A stretch of DNA of 64,000 bases from Mesorhizobium sp. 1M-11 (GCF_001303895.1 NZ_LJSD01000014.1:1-64000), one strand, 5' to 3'; shown: positions 1 to 9,344, counted from the stretch's first letter. The notes: generated by a model not told the origin, from the letters alone. Program-made: numbers and translations.

Positions 1-24
1 GCGCGGATCGGCGTTATGGGGTGA

Positions 25-753
25 TCAGGCGCGGTTCTTGAATCGCCAGGATTCGTTTCCGGTCTCGATGATCTCGCAGTGATGGGTGAGCCGGTCGAGC
101 AGCGCCGTCGTCATCTTGGCGTCGCCGAAGACAGCGGGCCATTCGCCGAACGCCAGATTGGTGGTGACGATGATCGAGGTGCGCTCGTAGAGCCTGCTGA
201 TCAGGTGGAAGAGCAACTGCCCGCCGGCTTGCGCGAAGGGCAGATAGCCGAGTTCGTCGAGGACGACGAAGTCCAATCGGGTCAGGTAGTCAGCGATACG
301 GCCCTGCTTGCCACCGCGGTGCTCGGTCTCGAGCCGGTTGACGAGATCAACGACATTGAAGAAGCGACCGCGCGTCCCGTTGCGGATGAGGGATCGGGCA
401 AGGGCAATCGCCAGATGTGACTTGCCGGTTCCGGTGCCGCCGATGAGAACGGCGTTACGCTGGTCGGCGACGAAGGTGCCGTTGGCAAGGTCCCTGACCA
501 GCACCTCGTTGACCGGCGTGCCGTCGAAGTCGAACTCCTCGATGTCCTTGGCGATCGGCAGCTTTGCGACGGTGAGCTGGTATTTGATGGAGCGCGCCTG
601 CTTCTCGGCGATCTCGGCCGACAGCAGATCGCCGACGATCCTCGGCGGCTCGTGCTGGCGCTTGATGCCGGTCGCCATAACCTCGTCATAGGCACTGCGC
701 ATGCCGTAGAGCTTCAACGTTCCCATCAGATCCAGAACCTGCGTGCGTTCCAT
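25..753 (-). CDS. istB: IS21 helper ATPase IstB
   Basis: A 242-residue AAA+ ATPase that assists IstA in IS21 transposition and target choice. The Walker A motif GGTGTGKS lies near residue 105 and Walker [12 protein letters not shown] near residue 160, as in the DnaC/IstB family; the length is normal. Its ATG overlaps the istA stop codon (TGATG at 751-755), so the two are translationally coupled. No truncation is visible. Function rests on family knowledge; identification is secure. Confidence 0.95.
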   Translation of the reverse strand: MERTQVLDLMGTLKLYGMRSAYDEVMATGIKRQHEPPRIVGDLLSAEIAEKQARSIKYQLTVAKLPIAKDIEEFDFDGTPVNEVLVRDLANGTFVADQRNAVLIGGTGTGKSHLAIALARSLIRNGTRGRFFNVVDLVNRLETEHRGGKQGRIADYLTRLDFVVLDELGYLPFAQAGGQLLFHLISRLYERTSIIVTTNLAFGEWPAVFGDAKMTTALLDRLTHHCEIIETGNESWRFKNRA

Positions 754-2252
754 CAGCTTGCCCTCCTGAGGCTGTCGTAGCGGGCACAGTCGGCCTGCGG
801 CTCATGGCGCAGGCGAAGAGCGTCCGGGGTGAGAATGGTGATGGCTGGCGCCGGATCGCGCCGCCGCGCCAGAATGTTGATGATGACAGCTGACGAGCAG
901 ACGTTCTGGTCGAGCGCCTCTTGGCAGGCGGCCTCCACGGCATCGATCCCGTCGGTCAACACCGCAGCCAGGATCGCCACCATCTGGCGATCACCGTCAT
1001 CCGAGGACTTCAGTCGGCGCCGGGTCCGCTCCATCGCCGAGGGCAGAACCCAGTCCTGGAACGGCGCGCCATTGCGCAATGCGCCGGGCTTGCGGGCGAG
1101 CACGGGGACATAGTGCCAGGGATCGTAAATGGTCTCACCGCGCCCGAACGAACGGGCGTGTTCGGCGACGACAACGCCATCCTGCCGGATGACGATCCTG
1201 CTGGCATAGGCCTGGATCTCGACCGGTCGGCCCACGGCAGTCGACAGCACCGAGTATTTGTTGTTGTCGAAGCGCACCGTGCAGGTCTTCGATACCGAGG
1301 CGGGGACCGTGTGGAAGCCGTCGAAGGGGCCGCGATACTCGACAAGTTTGCCGCGCTCCTCCTCGAACACCTCCCAGATCGTGCGCTCCGGCTGATCGAT
1401 ATGACGGTGCGTCTTGGTGTAGGCGATGCATTTGTCGAGCAGCCAGGCGTTGAGTTCCTCATAGGATTTGAAGCGCAGCCGCGGCGTGAAGAAGCGCTCG
1501 CGCACCAGCCCGACCTGGTTCTCGACTTGACCCTTCTCCCAGCCCGACGCCGGCGTGCAGGCGACCGGCTGCACCAGATAATGGCTGCACATCTGCAGGA
1601 AGCGGCGATTGTATTGCCGGTCCTTGCCGACGAATACCGTCTCAACCGCCGTCTTCATGTTGTCGTAGATGCCGCGCGTGCAGGTGCCGCCAAAGAAGGC
1701 GAAGGCCCGGTCGTGCGCGTCGAACACCATCTCCTGCGTCTCGCGCGGATAGGCTCTGACGAACATCATGCGGCTGTGGCAAAGCCGGACATGGGCAACC
1801 TTCACGGTCACAGTCACGCCATTGATGAGGACGATCTCGTGGCTCCAGTCGAACTGGTAGGCTTCACCCGGCGCGAAGAACAACGGCACATAGGCTTCCG
1901 CCGTCGCTGATCCCTGCGCCTTCGCCCAGCTCTTGGCGTATCGGCGAACCGCGTCGTAGCTGCCGTCGTATCCGAGACCGCGGAGCTCCTCAAAGATTCG
2001 GATCAGCGTTAGCCGCTCGCGCCCCGCCTTGCCGTGATTGCCACCTAAAAGCCCGTCGAGCTGATCCTGCCAGGGGCCGATCTTTGGCATCGGCTGATGC
2101 TCACGCTCGTAACGGAACTCCGTCGCGTTCGACCGCAGCACCTTCCGGACAACCTTCCGCGATATCCTCAACTCGCGGCAGATCTCCTTGATCGACTTCC
2201 CCTGGACCAGCGAAAGCCGACGTATCTTCGCAATCGTCTCCACAACCAACAT
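753..2252 (-). CDS. istA: IS21 transposase IstA
   Basis: DDE transposase of the IS21 family, 499 residues from the preferred ATG at 2252, where the protein begins [14 protein letters not shown], the usual IstA opening; an upstream ATG at 2294 would add 14 unlikely residues. An N-terminal helix-turn-helix ([20 protein letters not shown]) precedes the integrase core. The core acidic residues are visible in [14 protein letters not shown] and KGQVENQVG. It catalyses cut-and-join of the element ends together with IstB. The gene appears full length and undamaged. Confidence 0.95.
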   Translation of the reverse strand: MLVVETIAKIRRLSLVQGKSIKEICRELRISRKVVRKVLRSNATEFRYEREHQPMPKIGPWQDQLDGLLGGNHGKAGRERLTLIRIFEELRGLGYDGSYDAVRRYAKSWAKAQGSATAEAYVPLFFAPGEAYQFDWSHEIVLINGVTVTVKVAHVRLCHSRMMFVRAYPRETQEMVFDAHDRAFAFFGGTCTRGIYDNMKTAVETVFVGKDRQYNRRFLQMCSHYLVQPVACTPASGWEKGQVENQVGLVRERFFTPRLRFKSYEELNAWLLDKCIAYTKTHRHIDQPERTIWEVFEEERGKLVEYRGPFDGFHTVPASVSKTCTVRFDNNKYSVLSTAVGRPVEIQAYASRIVIRQDGVVVAEHARSFGRGETIYDPWHYVPVLARKPGALRNGAPFQDWVLPSAMERTRRRLKSSDDGDRQMVAILAAVLTDGIDAVEAACQEALDQNVCSSAVIINILARRRDPAPAITILTPDALRLRHEPQADCARYDSLRRAS

Positions 2253-2306
2253 CCAAAACAAATGCCCCCGATGAAACCGAAGGCAGTGTGACAACCCTGC
2301 GTTACA

Positions 2307-2360
2307 GGGGTCCTTTTTGGACGCCGGTCACCCCTGAAACGGGGTCCTTATTCCACGCCG
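2307..2360. repeat. Two direct repeats at the right end of the IS21 element
   Basis: Two 20-bp copies, ggggtcctttttggacgccg (2307-2326) and ggggtccttattccacgccg (2341-2360), are separated by 14 bp just outside istA. IS21 relatives carry several such repeats at each end as IstA binding sites. The outer terminus is not certain. Confidence 0.6.
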
Positions 2361-2860
2361 AAACACAAGCGACATCGGGAATATGTCGTGCCACCAGTCC
2401 AGCTAGTCTCGTCCGTACTGAAAGTCGATTGCGCCTGTTGCTTCAAGGCGCAGCACACCAACATGCGGCTGTTCAGGAAGACGTTGAGGGGAGCGTGAGC
2501 TCGCTTGCTTGCCATAGGGGCATATCGTCTCCACTGTGGGCGGGATCGCGATATGGCTCGGTCTCAGCTTGATGTCACAGCAAGAATGTCTGCCTTCTCA
2601 GCGAGGTTGGAACTCTCGATTTTAGCGATCGTATCGCGCAGTCGCTTCGCGATCCAGATCGTGACGGCGCAAGCGCCGTTCCCTTTGACCGTCTTCCAAA
2701 CCAGCCTTCGTCAGTGACGGCAAATAGCGCTGAAACAGGGCCGCTAAAGGTCATTCCCGCACCGTGGATTGAATGGCTTCAGGCTCTGCAACGGCTTGCC
2801 GCTTGGTGCTTTTATGCCGAGTACGAGGCGCTGGTTGTCGGCCGCGCCTCGTTCTTGATC
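2361..2860. other. Gene-free stretch next to the IS21 end
   Basis: About 500 bp between the IS21 right-end repeats and the next gene. The reading frames here are short, lack plausible ribosome-binding sites and resemble no family I know. I see no tRNA, promoter or repeat. It is probably remnant DNA from insertion or rearrangement. Confidence 0.5.
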
Positions 2861-3208
2861 CTAGTTCAGGGCGAGGGCGGAGTTGCACGAGACCGCCAAT
2901 GCCGTGTTGGGCGTGGTGTCTCCAAGTGGCGTGGCCCATCCGGCTTTTTCGATAATTGATCGACGATCATAGCTGTTGGCGGCTTTGAGAGCGGCCAGAA
3001 CCTCGACCGAATTCGGCGCGCTCTTCGACTGCGCGACACAATAGGGGGTCATGACCGCGACGACAGCATTGATGCTGGCGTTTTCCGCCATCTTCGTCGC
3101 AGTGCCGCCCGTGACCCATCCGCCGATGGTGAAGCCGATGATTGCGAGCGCCAAGGCTCCTCCGACCGCGCCGCAAGCGGCCGGCTTGATCCATTCCCGG
3201 GATTCCAT
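2861..3208 (-). CDS. Small membrane protein of unknown function
   Basis: A 115-residue protein with one clear hydrophobic helix at about residues 10-34 (glycine- and alanine-rich, ending GGWVTGG), followed by a soluble tail with two cysteines (YCVAQSK and VSCNS). The tail, with a run of small residues and AGWATPLG near its end, looks like a conserved rhizobial hypothetical, but I cannot name a family. The start ATG at 3208 lies just before the helix. It stands alone, in a zone next to an insertion element, and its neighbours give no clue to function. Confidence 0.6.
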   Translation of the reverse strand: MESREWIKPAACGAVGGALALAIIGFTIGGWVTGGTATKMAENASINAVVAVMTPYCVAQSKSAPNSVEVLAALKAANSYDRRSIIEKAGWATPLGDTTPNTALAVSCNSALALN

Positions 3209-3268
3209 GGTAGTGTCCGATCTTTGTCAGACGGGTGCGCATAATCGCGCACGAGCAAAGGCATTCTA

Positions 3269-3511
3269 TCACATCCTACCGCCACAGGTAATTATGTTCG
3301 TGGTTCGATGCCACTCCGGCTGAACAGGATCGATTGCAACCTCGTCTGCCGGGTGAATCAAACATAAGCCCAGTGCCCTGCACGCTATGAGGCAGTCGCA
3401 GCCGCCCAGCTCGCAGGCGCGGCAGACGTCGGGGCGGTTTCCATAGATCGAGACGAGGTCGCTGTTCCGACTTGCCGACAGCGCCGAGCAGCGAGCGCCA
3501 ACGCAGCGCAT
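3269..3511 (-). CDS. Possible small cysteine-rich protein
   Basis: An 80-residue frame with seven cysteines in its central region, including CRACELGGCDCLIAC, which could suggest a metal-binding or disulfide-rich peptide. It fills an otherwise empty gap between the small membrane protein and the EamA remnant. There is no convincing ribosome-binding site and competing frames overlap it, so it may be a chance frame or a fragment. I do not recognise a family. Confidence 0.25.
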   Translation of the reverse strand: MRCVGARCSALSASRNSDLVSIYGNRPDVCRACELGGCDCLIACRALGLCLIHPADEVAIDPVQPEWHRTTNIITCGGRM

Positions 3512-3622
3512 CCCGCTTTATCGCGGAAAACATTTTCAGCAGGAATTTGTTCGAGTTGAGAAACGGTCTCGGTGCTAAACCTCGGCCATGTCGACGAGTA
3601 GGCGCAGCACGCGCCACAGGCA

Positions 3623-4582
3623 TTGCAGTCGAAACCGTCGTTTCCACCGATCTCCGTCCTGGTGTTTCAACTCGCCCCGAGTGTCGTGGCACTGTGGCTG
3701 GCCGTGATTGTCACCAAGGCGAAGAGCCCCTCAGCTCGCCTGCTGCCGTGGATCGGGTTGCTCGGCCTGCTAAACCCTGGATGGGCCTACACATTCAGCA
3801 TGTTTGGTCTCGTCGAAACTTCCGCCAGTGTGGCCACCTTGCTCTGGGCTTTCGAACCAATCCTAATTCTTGGGCTTGCCTGGATGTTTCTAAAAGAACA
3901 GATCGGTCGGCAGCTTCTTGGCCTTGTCGCCCTTGCGACCTGTGGCGTTTTGCTGGTCAGCGGACTGTTGGGCAACGCTTCGTCCGAGACACTAAATGCC
4001 GGTTCGGCTCTGATACTGGCGGGTGTGCTATGCTGTGCGATCTATACGATCCTGGCACGGAACCTAGTCGCAAATCCGCTCTTTACGGTCGCTGTCCAGC
4101 AGAGTGTCGCGTTCGCTTGGGTGCTTGCAATTTGGCCGTTGGAGTTGCGCTCCGTCACTGCGCCGAATCTTGCAGGAGTGCTTTATCGAGACATTGCAAC
4201 GATCATCCTCTCGGGGCTGCTATACTATGCGCTTGCCTATTGGTTCTATTTGCACGCACTCAGATCTATGGCAGCGAGTGTCGCAGGCTCCTTCTTCAAT
4301 CTCATCCCGGTGTTCGGGGTATTGGGATCGTTCATCTTTCTGGGCGAACGTCTCACTTCATCGCAAAGGCTGGGAGCCGCACTCATCGTTGGCGCGACAA
4401 TGGTCGTTCTCCGGCATGGGATCGGCCGCGCAACGAAACAAACCGCTGTCGATGCTCGACAGGGACCAACTCGACGATCTCGGCATAACCGAAGAACAAG
4501 CTCGCGAGCTCGATCGGTACTCTGGTCCGCGCAAGGGAGCTTGGGGCACCGTGGCTTCGAGGTGGAAGGTTCGCTGACGTAA
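3623..4582 (+). pseudogene. EamA/DMT-family transporter, N-terminally truncated
   Basis: Drug/metabolite transporter of the EamA type. About nine hydrophobic segments are visible in residues 10-250, with the two EamA repeats partly preserved (repeat 1 ends near LLVSGLLG, repeat 2 near VLGSFIFLGERLTSSQRLGAALIVGA). The normal first helix and its WGS-like motif are missing: the frame opens at a TTG (3623) with a stop codon just upstream at 3599. After about residue 272 the protein runs into an arginine-rich tail unlike any transporter, while the adjacent frame codes a DUF1127-like tail. I read this as a broken gene fused by rearrangement; residual function is unlikely. Confidence 0.6.
4446..4577 (+). 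pseudogene. DUF1127-like C-terminal remnant
   Basis: In the frame that differs from the EamA frame, the sequence reads LSMLDRDQLDDLGITEEQAR and continues for about 24 residues to a stop. This resembles the LSRLSDRELxDIGLTR core of small DUF1127 proteins common in Hyphomicrobiales. No matching N-terminal half lies upstream. It is probably the tail of a deleted small gene joined to the EamA fragment. The match is by eye over a short segment, so confidence is limited. Confidence 0.4.
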
Positions 4583-4762
4583 TCGCCCAGTTCACACCGA
4601 TAGATACCCTACGCCTCGGCATTATGAAGTGATCGAAGATGGGTGCATTTCGATAAAAGAGCGATTGCCAGCTTAGCGATTTCCGCGACGTCAGATATTT
4701 GCATGGAGCGATCACTATTGGATCGCAAGTTGAAGCGGTTGCACCCTCCCGCAACCAAATTA

Positions 4763-4800
4763 AACACAAATGGCCCGTCTTGTGACGGGCCATTTGTGTT
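4763..4800 (-). terminator. Perfect 17-bp hairpin, likely terminator of the hydrolase gene
   Basis: Arms aacacaaatggcccgtc (4763-4779) and its exact complement (4784-4800) enclose a 4-base loop. Read leftward, the stem is followed by a T-rich stretch (TTTAATTTGG), so it suits the leftward hydrolase gene ending at 4848. It may also stop rightward transcription from the decayed EamA region. Confidence 0.7.
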
Positions 4801-4847
4801 TTGGGGATGTCTCAGGGGCAGCCTAATTTCTGGTCCCCGTCACCTGA

Positions 4848-5747
4848 TCAATGGTGTTTTGCCAGGAAACCGAGCACCGCCTTGTTGTAATCATCAGGCC
4901 GCTCCCAATAGGAAGCGTGCGCCGATTCTGGAATCGTGACGAGTTCAGCATTCGGCAGGTGCTTCACGGCTTCGCGGTAAAGCGGCGGCGGGGCATAGTT
5001 GTCCGCCTCGCCTGAGATGAAAAGCATCGGCACCTTGGTGTCTGCTATGCCCTTCAATGTCGCCACATTTTTCTCAGGCTGACCGGGGCCCCGCGGCTTG
5101 ACGCGGCTTGCGGTGTAATTCTCCAGCCAAGTCTTCACACCCTCCGGATTGCCGGTGCGGAAGGAGGCAGAAAGTTCCTGGAATTCGATCGGCATGTTGT
5201 AGAAGCCCTCGGGTCGCGGGCGCTTTATCATCGCGCTGTAGGTGTCGTTGTCCATGATGTCCATCGCCGCATTGGCGATCACCAGACTGCGCACCCGCTC
5301 GGGGAAGGATAGAGTGAAGTCCACTCCGATATAGCCGCCGGCCCCCGTGCCCACGATGTGAAAGCGGTCCAGGCCCAGCTGGCGTGTGAGGGCGTCGAGA
5401 TCGTCGGTCGTCGTTCCCTGAAGCGGTGACGCGACGGGGTCGTAACGGGTCTTGCCGAAATTGGGGCGGTCATAGGCGACCACGCGATAGCCCGCGGCCG
5501 CGAACGCTGCAATTTGATGCTTGCGATACGCGTCGCTGCCGGCGGAAGCTGGATGCATCAGGAGAATTGTTTCACCATCGCCTCCTGTATCCAGGTAGTA
5601 GATGCTGATCGGACCGAGCTCTATCGTTCCCTCCTTGACGACAGGCGCCGTTTGCGCGGTAGAGGGAATGGATAGAGCAGCCAGCGCTGCATTCACGACC
5701 GTGACAGCAAGAGCCATTTTCATGATGCGCCAAAGCAATCGGTACAT
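4848..5747 (-). CDS. Exported alpha/beta-hydrolase-fold protein lacking the nucleophilic serine
   Basis: 299 residues with an N-terminal signal peptide (hydrophobic residues about 11-30, likely cleavage after STAQ), so probably periplasmic. The alpha/beta hydrolase fold is clear: oxyanion-side LLMHPASAG at 62-70, nucleophile elbow at 131-139, acid Asp249 in SGEADN, His277 in PESAHASY. The elbow, normally GxSxG, reads VGTGAGG with Gly135 at the serine position, so the classical triad is incomplete although Asp and His are kept. It may be a non-hydrolytic member, use another nucleophile, or be inactive. It stands alone and ends before a strong hairpin. Confidence 0.85.
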   Translation of the reverse strand: MYRLLWRIMKMALAVTVVNAALAALSIPSTAQTAPVVKEGTIELGPISIYYLDTGGDGETILLMHPASAGSDAYRKHQIAAFAAAGYRVVAYDRPNFGKTRYDPVASPLQGTTTDDLDALTRQLGLDRFHIVGTGAGGYIGVDFTLSFPERVRSLVIANAAMDIMDNDTYSAMIKRPRPEGFYNMPIEFQELSASFRTGNPEGVKTWLENYTASRVKPRGPGQPEKNVATLKGIADTKVPMLFISGEADNYAPPPLYREAVKHLPNAELVTIPESAHASYWERPDDYNKAVLGFLAKHH

Positions 5748-5974
5748 GGGTATCCTCCGGGTTGAGCGAATGATGGATCACATCGCCGTTAGACCGATCA
5801 GGCAGGCGAGGGAGCCTGCCTGACGGACGGTCCATGCTGTTTCCCGGAAGATTGAAACGTCAAACGACTAAACGAGACGTCTATGTGACATTTCTTCAAT
5901 GGAAACCTGGATTTCTCCCCGACCTAACGCGGCCCGTTTCCAAAGTGTGGTCGGCCCGGTGCAGGCGACGTCAT

Positions 5975-6592
5975 TCAGTCGTGCGTCTCGCCGTCATACG
6001 GTGTGGCCCGCATGGAGGGGCGCTGCAGAAATTCCTCGAACCATTTTGACAGCCGCGGCCTTCCCTGTTCAAAGTCAGGCAGGTTACGGAATGCCAGCCA
6101 ATCGAGGGCTGTGGCGACAGCGATATGGCCGATATGCAGGGGCTCATCGAGAGCTGTCGATCGCTCGAGATAATCGTAGGACTCGACCAGCTTCGTCGTC
6201 ATACCATCGGCAAGTACGGGATAGCGCAGATGCTGCGGACGGCGCGAAGTCTCCCAGCGCAAAGCGATGCCGGCTTCGCACATGCCTTGAGCAACGGCCT
6301 GCATCCGCAGGGCTGCCCAGCGCCGGGACCCCGTAGCCGGGATCAATGAAACCTGCCTGTTAAGCGTTTCAAGATAGTCGCAGATCACGACGGAATCGAA
6401 GATCGTCTCGCCATTGGCCAGGACCAGAACCGGTACCTTGCCCAACGGGTTGACCGCGAAGACCTGCTCGTTGCGGTTGGTCGGGCTGGTTTCGTGGTGG
6501 ATGACACGCAATTCTCCGGCGAGTCCGGCTTCATACACGAAGACCAGAACCTTGCGGGCATAGGGGGAGTGGGTCTGGTAGAGAAGGTCCAT
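5975..6592 (-). CDS. Glutathione S-transferase family protein
   Basis: 205 residues, normal GST length. The N-terminal thioredoxin-like domain (about 1-78) shows the HSPYARKV active-site start, the cis-proline segment GKVPVLV and the glutathione gamma-glutamyl site FDSVVICDYLE. An all-helical C-terminal domain follows (about 85-200). It is likely a cytosolic GST of the broad bacterial class that conjugates or reduces with glutathione; the substrate is unknown. It is monocistronic, with gaps of more than 200 bp on both sides, and is not obviously linked to the downstream biosynthetic operon. Confidence 0.85.
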   Translation of the reverse strand: MDLLYQTHSPYARKVLVFVYEAGLAGELRVIHHETSPTNRNEQVFAVNPLGKVPVLVLANGETIFDSVVICDYLETLNRQVSLIPATGSRRWAALRMQAVAQGMCEAGIALRWETSRRPQHLRYPVLADGMTTKLVESYDYLERSTALDEPLHIGHIAVATALDWLAFRNLPDFEQGRPRLSKWFEEFLQRPSMRATPYDGETHD

Positions 6593-6807
6593 TGTCTATC
6601 CAATCTGACGGTGAGGCGGCGCAGATGCACGCGTCACCGTTCGCCAACGGAGAAGCTGGCGCGTCCGGTCGTGCTGTGCTGATGGAATAGTATTGCGCCG
6701 GATTGGATATTGGCGCTGCATTTTCTATTCATTGACGAGCGAAAATTGCGCTCATGCCGATGCCGTCATGCTTCTTCGCTCGCTGCGCCCAAAGGCCGGC
6801 GGTACGC

Positions 6808-7779
6808 CTATTCGGCGATCAATTGCGGTGTCATGTGCAGATAGCGTGCCGCCTTGCGCTTGGCGGCGATGTCCTTCCAGACGAACTCGACCTGATCGAC
6901 GGTCAGCCCAACCGCCTGGGCAACATCCGAGGCCGGCACTGCGTGGTTTAGCGCGTAGAGGCAAAGGTCCATCTTGTCGTACGGCAGCACGAAGTAGAAT
7001 TCTTCCTGCGTCTGCGGCAGCGAATAGGTGTCCGTCGTCGGTGGCCGTGCACGGATCTCGGCGGGAACGCCGAGATATTCGGCGAGCCTGTAAACCTGCG
7101 TCTTGTAGAGATGCGCGATCGGCTTGATGTCGGCGGCTCCATCGCCGTTCTTGACGAAAAAGCCCTGGTCGTATTCCAGCAGGTTCGGCGTGCCGAGCAC
7201 GGCATAATTCAACCGGTCGGCATGATAATATTCGAGCTGCTTGCGGGTACGCTGCTTCATATTGGTGGCGGCGACGATGCCAAGATAGGTCTCCACCGGC
7301 AGCCGCAGCTTCTTCTCAACGCCATCGGGCGAGCGCACGACCAGCGACGAGAGATTGTAACCTCCCGTGGTGAGGCCGTTGTCGAAGACGATTTTGGATG
7401 CCCAGCCCGGGCCGTAGTCCGGTTCGACCTGGCGGATGAAGGCGTCACGCCGCTCGTAACACCCCATTGCCGCCAGCATCGGCGCCATGTCTTCGGTGGT
7501 GCGTTCGATGCCGAAAGTATCCGCCACCAATGTTCCAAGCCGCCGGCTTTCGGGGTCGGAATCGGCCTCGGGCATCAGCAGCGCAAAGACATTGCCGGGG
7601 CCTAGTGCCCGCACCGCCAGCCCGGCGCAGACGCTGGAATCGATACCGCCGGACAGGCCAAGCACGAGTCCGCGCCGACGCAGATCCTTGCGCAGGCTCT
7701 CACGGATCACTGTGGCAATGCGGTCGGTCTCCGCTGCCGGATCGAAATCGAGTGCCGATGCCGAAAAGCGGATCGTCAT
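6808..7779 (-). CDS. NadE-like, ammonia-type NAD synthase paralogue in a biosynthetic operon
   Basis: 323 residues of the NAD synthase (NadE) N-type ATP pyrophosphatase fold. The PP-loop SGGIDSS is at 43-49 and the hallmark stretch GTPNLLEYDQ, GDGAADIKP, LYKTQVYRLAEYLG follows. There is no N-terminal glutaminase domain, so ammonia must come from elsewhere. It is longer than the compact ammonia-type enzymes (about 275) because of extra residues around 115-165. It is the last gene of a five-gene operon and its ATG overlaps the ligase stop (ATGA, 7776-7779). Rhizobial housekeeping NadE is usually the long glutamine-dependent form, so this copy probably adenylates and amidates an operon-specific carboxylate. 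That role is inferred. Confidence 0.8.
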   Translation of the reverse strand: MTIRFSASALDFDPAAETDRIATVIRESLRKDLRRRGLVLGLSGGIDSSVCAGLAVRALGPGNVFALLMPEADSDPESRRLGTLVADTFGIERTTEDMAPMLAAMGCYERRDAFIRQVEPDYGPGWASKIVFDNGLTTGGYNLSSLVVRSPDGVEKKLRLPVETYLGIVAATNMKQRTRKQLEYYHADRLNYAVLGTPNLLEYDQGFFVKNGDGAADIKPIAHLYKTQVYRLAEYLGVPAEIRARPPTTDTYSLPQTQEEFYFVLPYDKMDLCLYALNHAVPASDVAQAVGLTVDQVEFVWKDIAAKRKAARYLHMTPQLIAE

Positions 7780-9329
7780 GCGTCAGGCCCTTTTCTGGTG
7801 GAATGCATTGCTGCCGCCAGCCGGCGGCTGAGCTTGCCGCTGTCGGTCTTCGGCAAAGCGGCGACGAATTCAATCGTCTTGGGAACCATATAGTCTTCCA
7901 GATGGCGCGCGCAGTAGCGCAGCACATCGCGTTCGGTCAACCTTGGGTCGGCCGATACCACAAAGGCCTTTATGGATTGTCCGAGCACCGGGTCGGGGAC
8001 GCCCGCTACGAGGGCTTCAGCGACGCCGGGCAGCGTGTGCAGGACGTTTTCGACTTCCTTCGGTGGCACTTTCTCGCCACGCGATTTGATGATGTCATCG
8101 CGGCGGGCGACGAAGGTGAGGAAGCCGTCAGCATCGGCGGTGAAGAGATCACCGGTATGGAGCCGCAGTTCGCCGGTTTGCACGTGTGGACGGAGCGTCT
8201 GCGCTGTCGCTTCCGGCGCTTCCCAGTAGCCTCTCATGACATTCGGCCCGCTGATCACCAGTTCGCCGATGTCATTGGGTTTTGCCGGTTTGCCAGCCTC
8301 ATCAACGACACAGGCTTGCGCGCCTGGAATTGCGAGACCAACGGAGCCTGGTCGTTGCTCAAGCTGTTCGGGCGGCAGATAGGTGGCGCGGATGCACTCG
8401 GTCTGCCCATACATCGAATAGAGACGCACACCAGGCAGAACGCTTCTTAGCCGGCGAATATGGTCGACCGGCAACGGTGCGGCAGCACTGGTGATGTAGC
8501 GCAAACTGGCGAACAGGGCGGCGTCCAGGTCCTTCATCTGCAGCATCATGGCGACCATCGAGGGCACCAATGGGAAGCCCGTGGCGCGCTGATCCCGCAG
8601 GCGTTCGAAGACGGCGTAGGGGAACGCAAAGGATTTTTCGAGAACGAGCGTCGCGCCGCTGAAGACCGTGGTCAGCAGTTGCGTCAGCCCATAACCGAAG
8701 GACAGCGGCAGCACGCTGAGGATGACGTCGTCCGCGGTGTTTTCGAGATAGGAGGCGATGGAAGATGCGGCGGCATTGAGATTGGCGTGCGCCATCATCA
8801 CGCCCTTCGGGTCGCCCGTGGAACCGGAGGTGTAGAGAATTGCCGCGAGATCGTCCTCTTGCCGACCGTCGTCGATCATCGACACCGGTTCGGTGCGCGG
8901 AGATTTCTCGAAAAGGGGCGCATTCGGAAGCGCGGCGTGCGGCTCCGTCAGCAGAATGTGGATCGGTGTCGGGAATTGCGATGCGGCTTCGGCAAGGATG
9001 GGGGCCAGCCTGCCTTGCGCCATGATGGCGGTGGGGCGGCAATGGTTGATCAGGAATGCGATGCGTCCGATCTTGGCTGACGGATTGACCGGCACCAGCA
9101 CCGCACCGGCCATCCAGACTGCGAAAATGGAAAGCACGGCCTCGAGGCCATTGTCCATGAACACCAGAACGCGATCGCCCCGTCGCACGCCGGCGTTGGC
9201 AAGCGCCCCGGCGACGCGCTCTGCCGACTGACTGAATTCGGCATAGTTGATCCGCCGGTCGCCACAGACCAGCGCCGTCTTCAGGCCAGCATCGGCTGCG
9301 CGTGCGCGAAGATGATCTTCGAGGCGCAT
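7776..9329 (-). CDS. AMP-forming acyl/aminoacyl ligase acting with an ACP
   Basis: 517-residue ANL-superfamily adenylating enzyme. The phosphate loop YTSGSTGDPKG lies near residue 165, the adenine motif MYGQTE near 310, the hinge region GDLFTADADGFLTFVARRDD near 400, and the C-terminal lysine motif KTDSGKLSRR near 500. It activates a carboxylate as acyl-AMP and presumably loads it on the ACP encoded 15 bp upstream. It resembles ligases found with asparagine-synthase-like proteins in polysaccharide loci, but I cannot predict the substrate. The stop overlaps the NadE-like start by 4 bp. Confidence 0.85.
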   Translation of the reverse strand: MRLEDHLRARAADAGLKTALVCGDRRINYAEFSQSAERVAGALANAGVRRGDRVLVFMDNGLEAVLSIFAVWMAGAVLVPVNPSAKIGRIAFLINHCRPTAIMAQGRLAPILAEAASQFPTPIHILLTEPHAALPNAPLFEKSPRTEPVSMIDDGRQEDDLAAILYTSGSTGDPKGVMMAHANLNAAASSIASYLENTADDVILSVLPLSFGYGLTQLLTTVFSGATLVLEKSFAFPYAVFERLRDQRATGFPLVPSMVAMMLQMKDLDAALFASLRYITSAAAPLPVDHIRRLRSVLPGVRLYSMYGQTECIRATYLPPEQLEQRPGSVGLAIPGAQACVVDEAGKPAKPNDIGELVISGPNVMRGYWEAPEATAQTLRPHVQTGELRLHTGDLFTADADGFLTFVARRDDIIKSRGEKVPPKEVENVLHTLPGVAEALVAGVPDPVLGQSIKAFVVSADPRLTERDVLRYCARHLEDYMVPKTIEFVAALPKTDSGKLSRRLAAAMHSTRKGPDA

Positions 9330-9344
9330 CTTGCAGCCTGCCCC

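Larger units (their letters stand above)
1..2360 (-). mobile_element. IS21-family insertion sequence, left end outside the window
   Basis: The element holds istB (25-753) and istA (753-2252) in the usual overlapping order, transcribed leftward. Beyond the istA start lie two related 20-bp direct repeats (2307-2326 and 2341-2360, 16 of 20 bases identical by my count), the kind of multiple end repeats IS21 transposases bind. The matching left end is not in the window; only a short related stretch (cggcgt, 9-14) is visible after istB. Both genes look intact, so the element may be functional. The exact outer boundary and any target duplication cannot be set from this window. Confidence 0.85.

Noticed and set aside
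2361..2860. Possible tRNA or attachment site near the insertion element
   Set aside because: I could find no cloverleaf or direct repeat pair that would support it.
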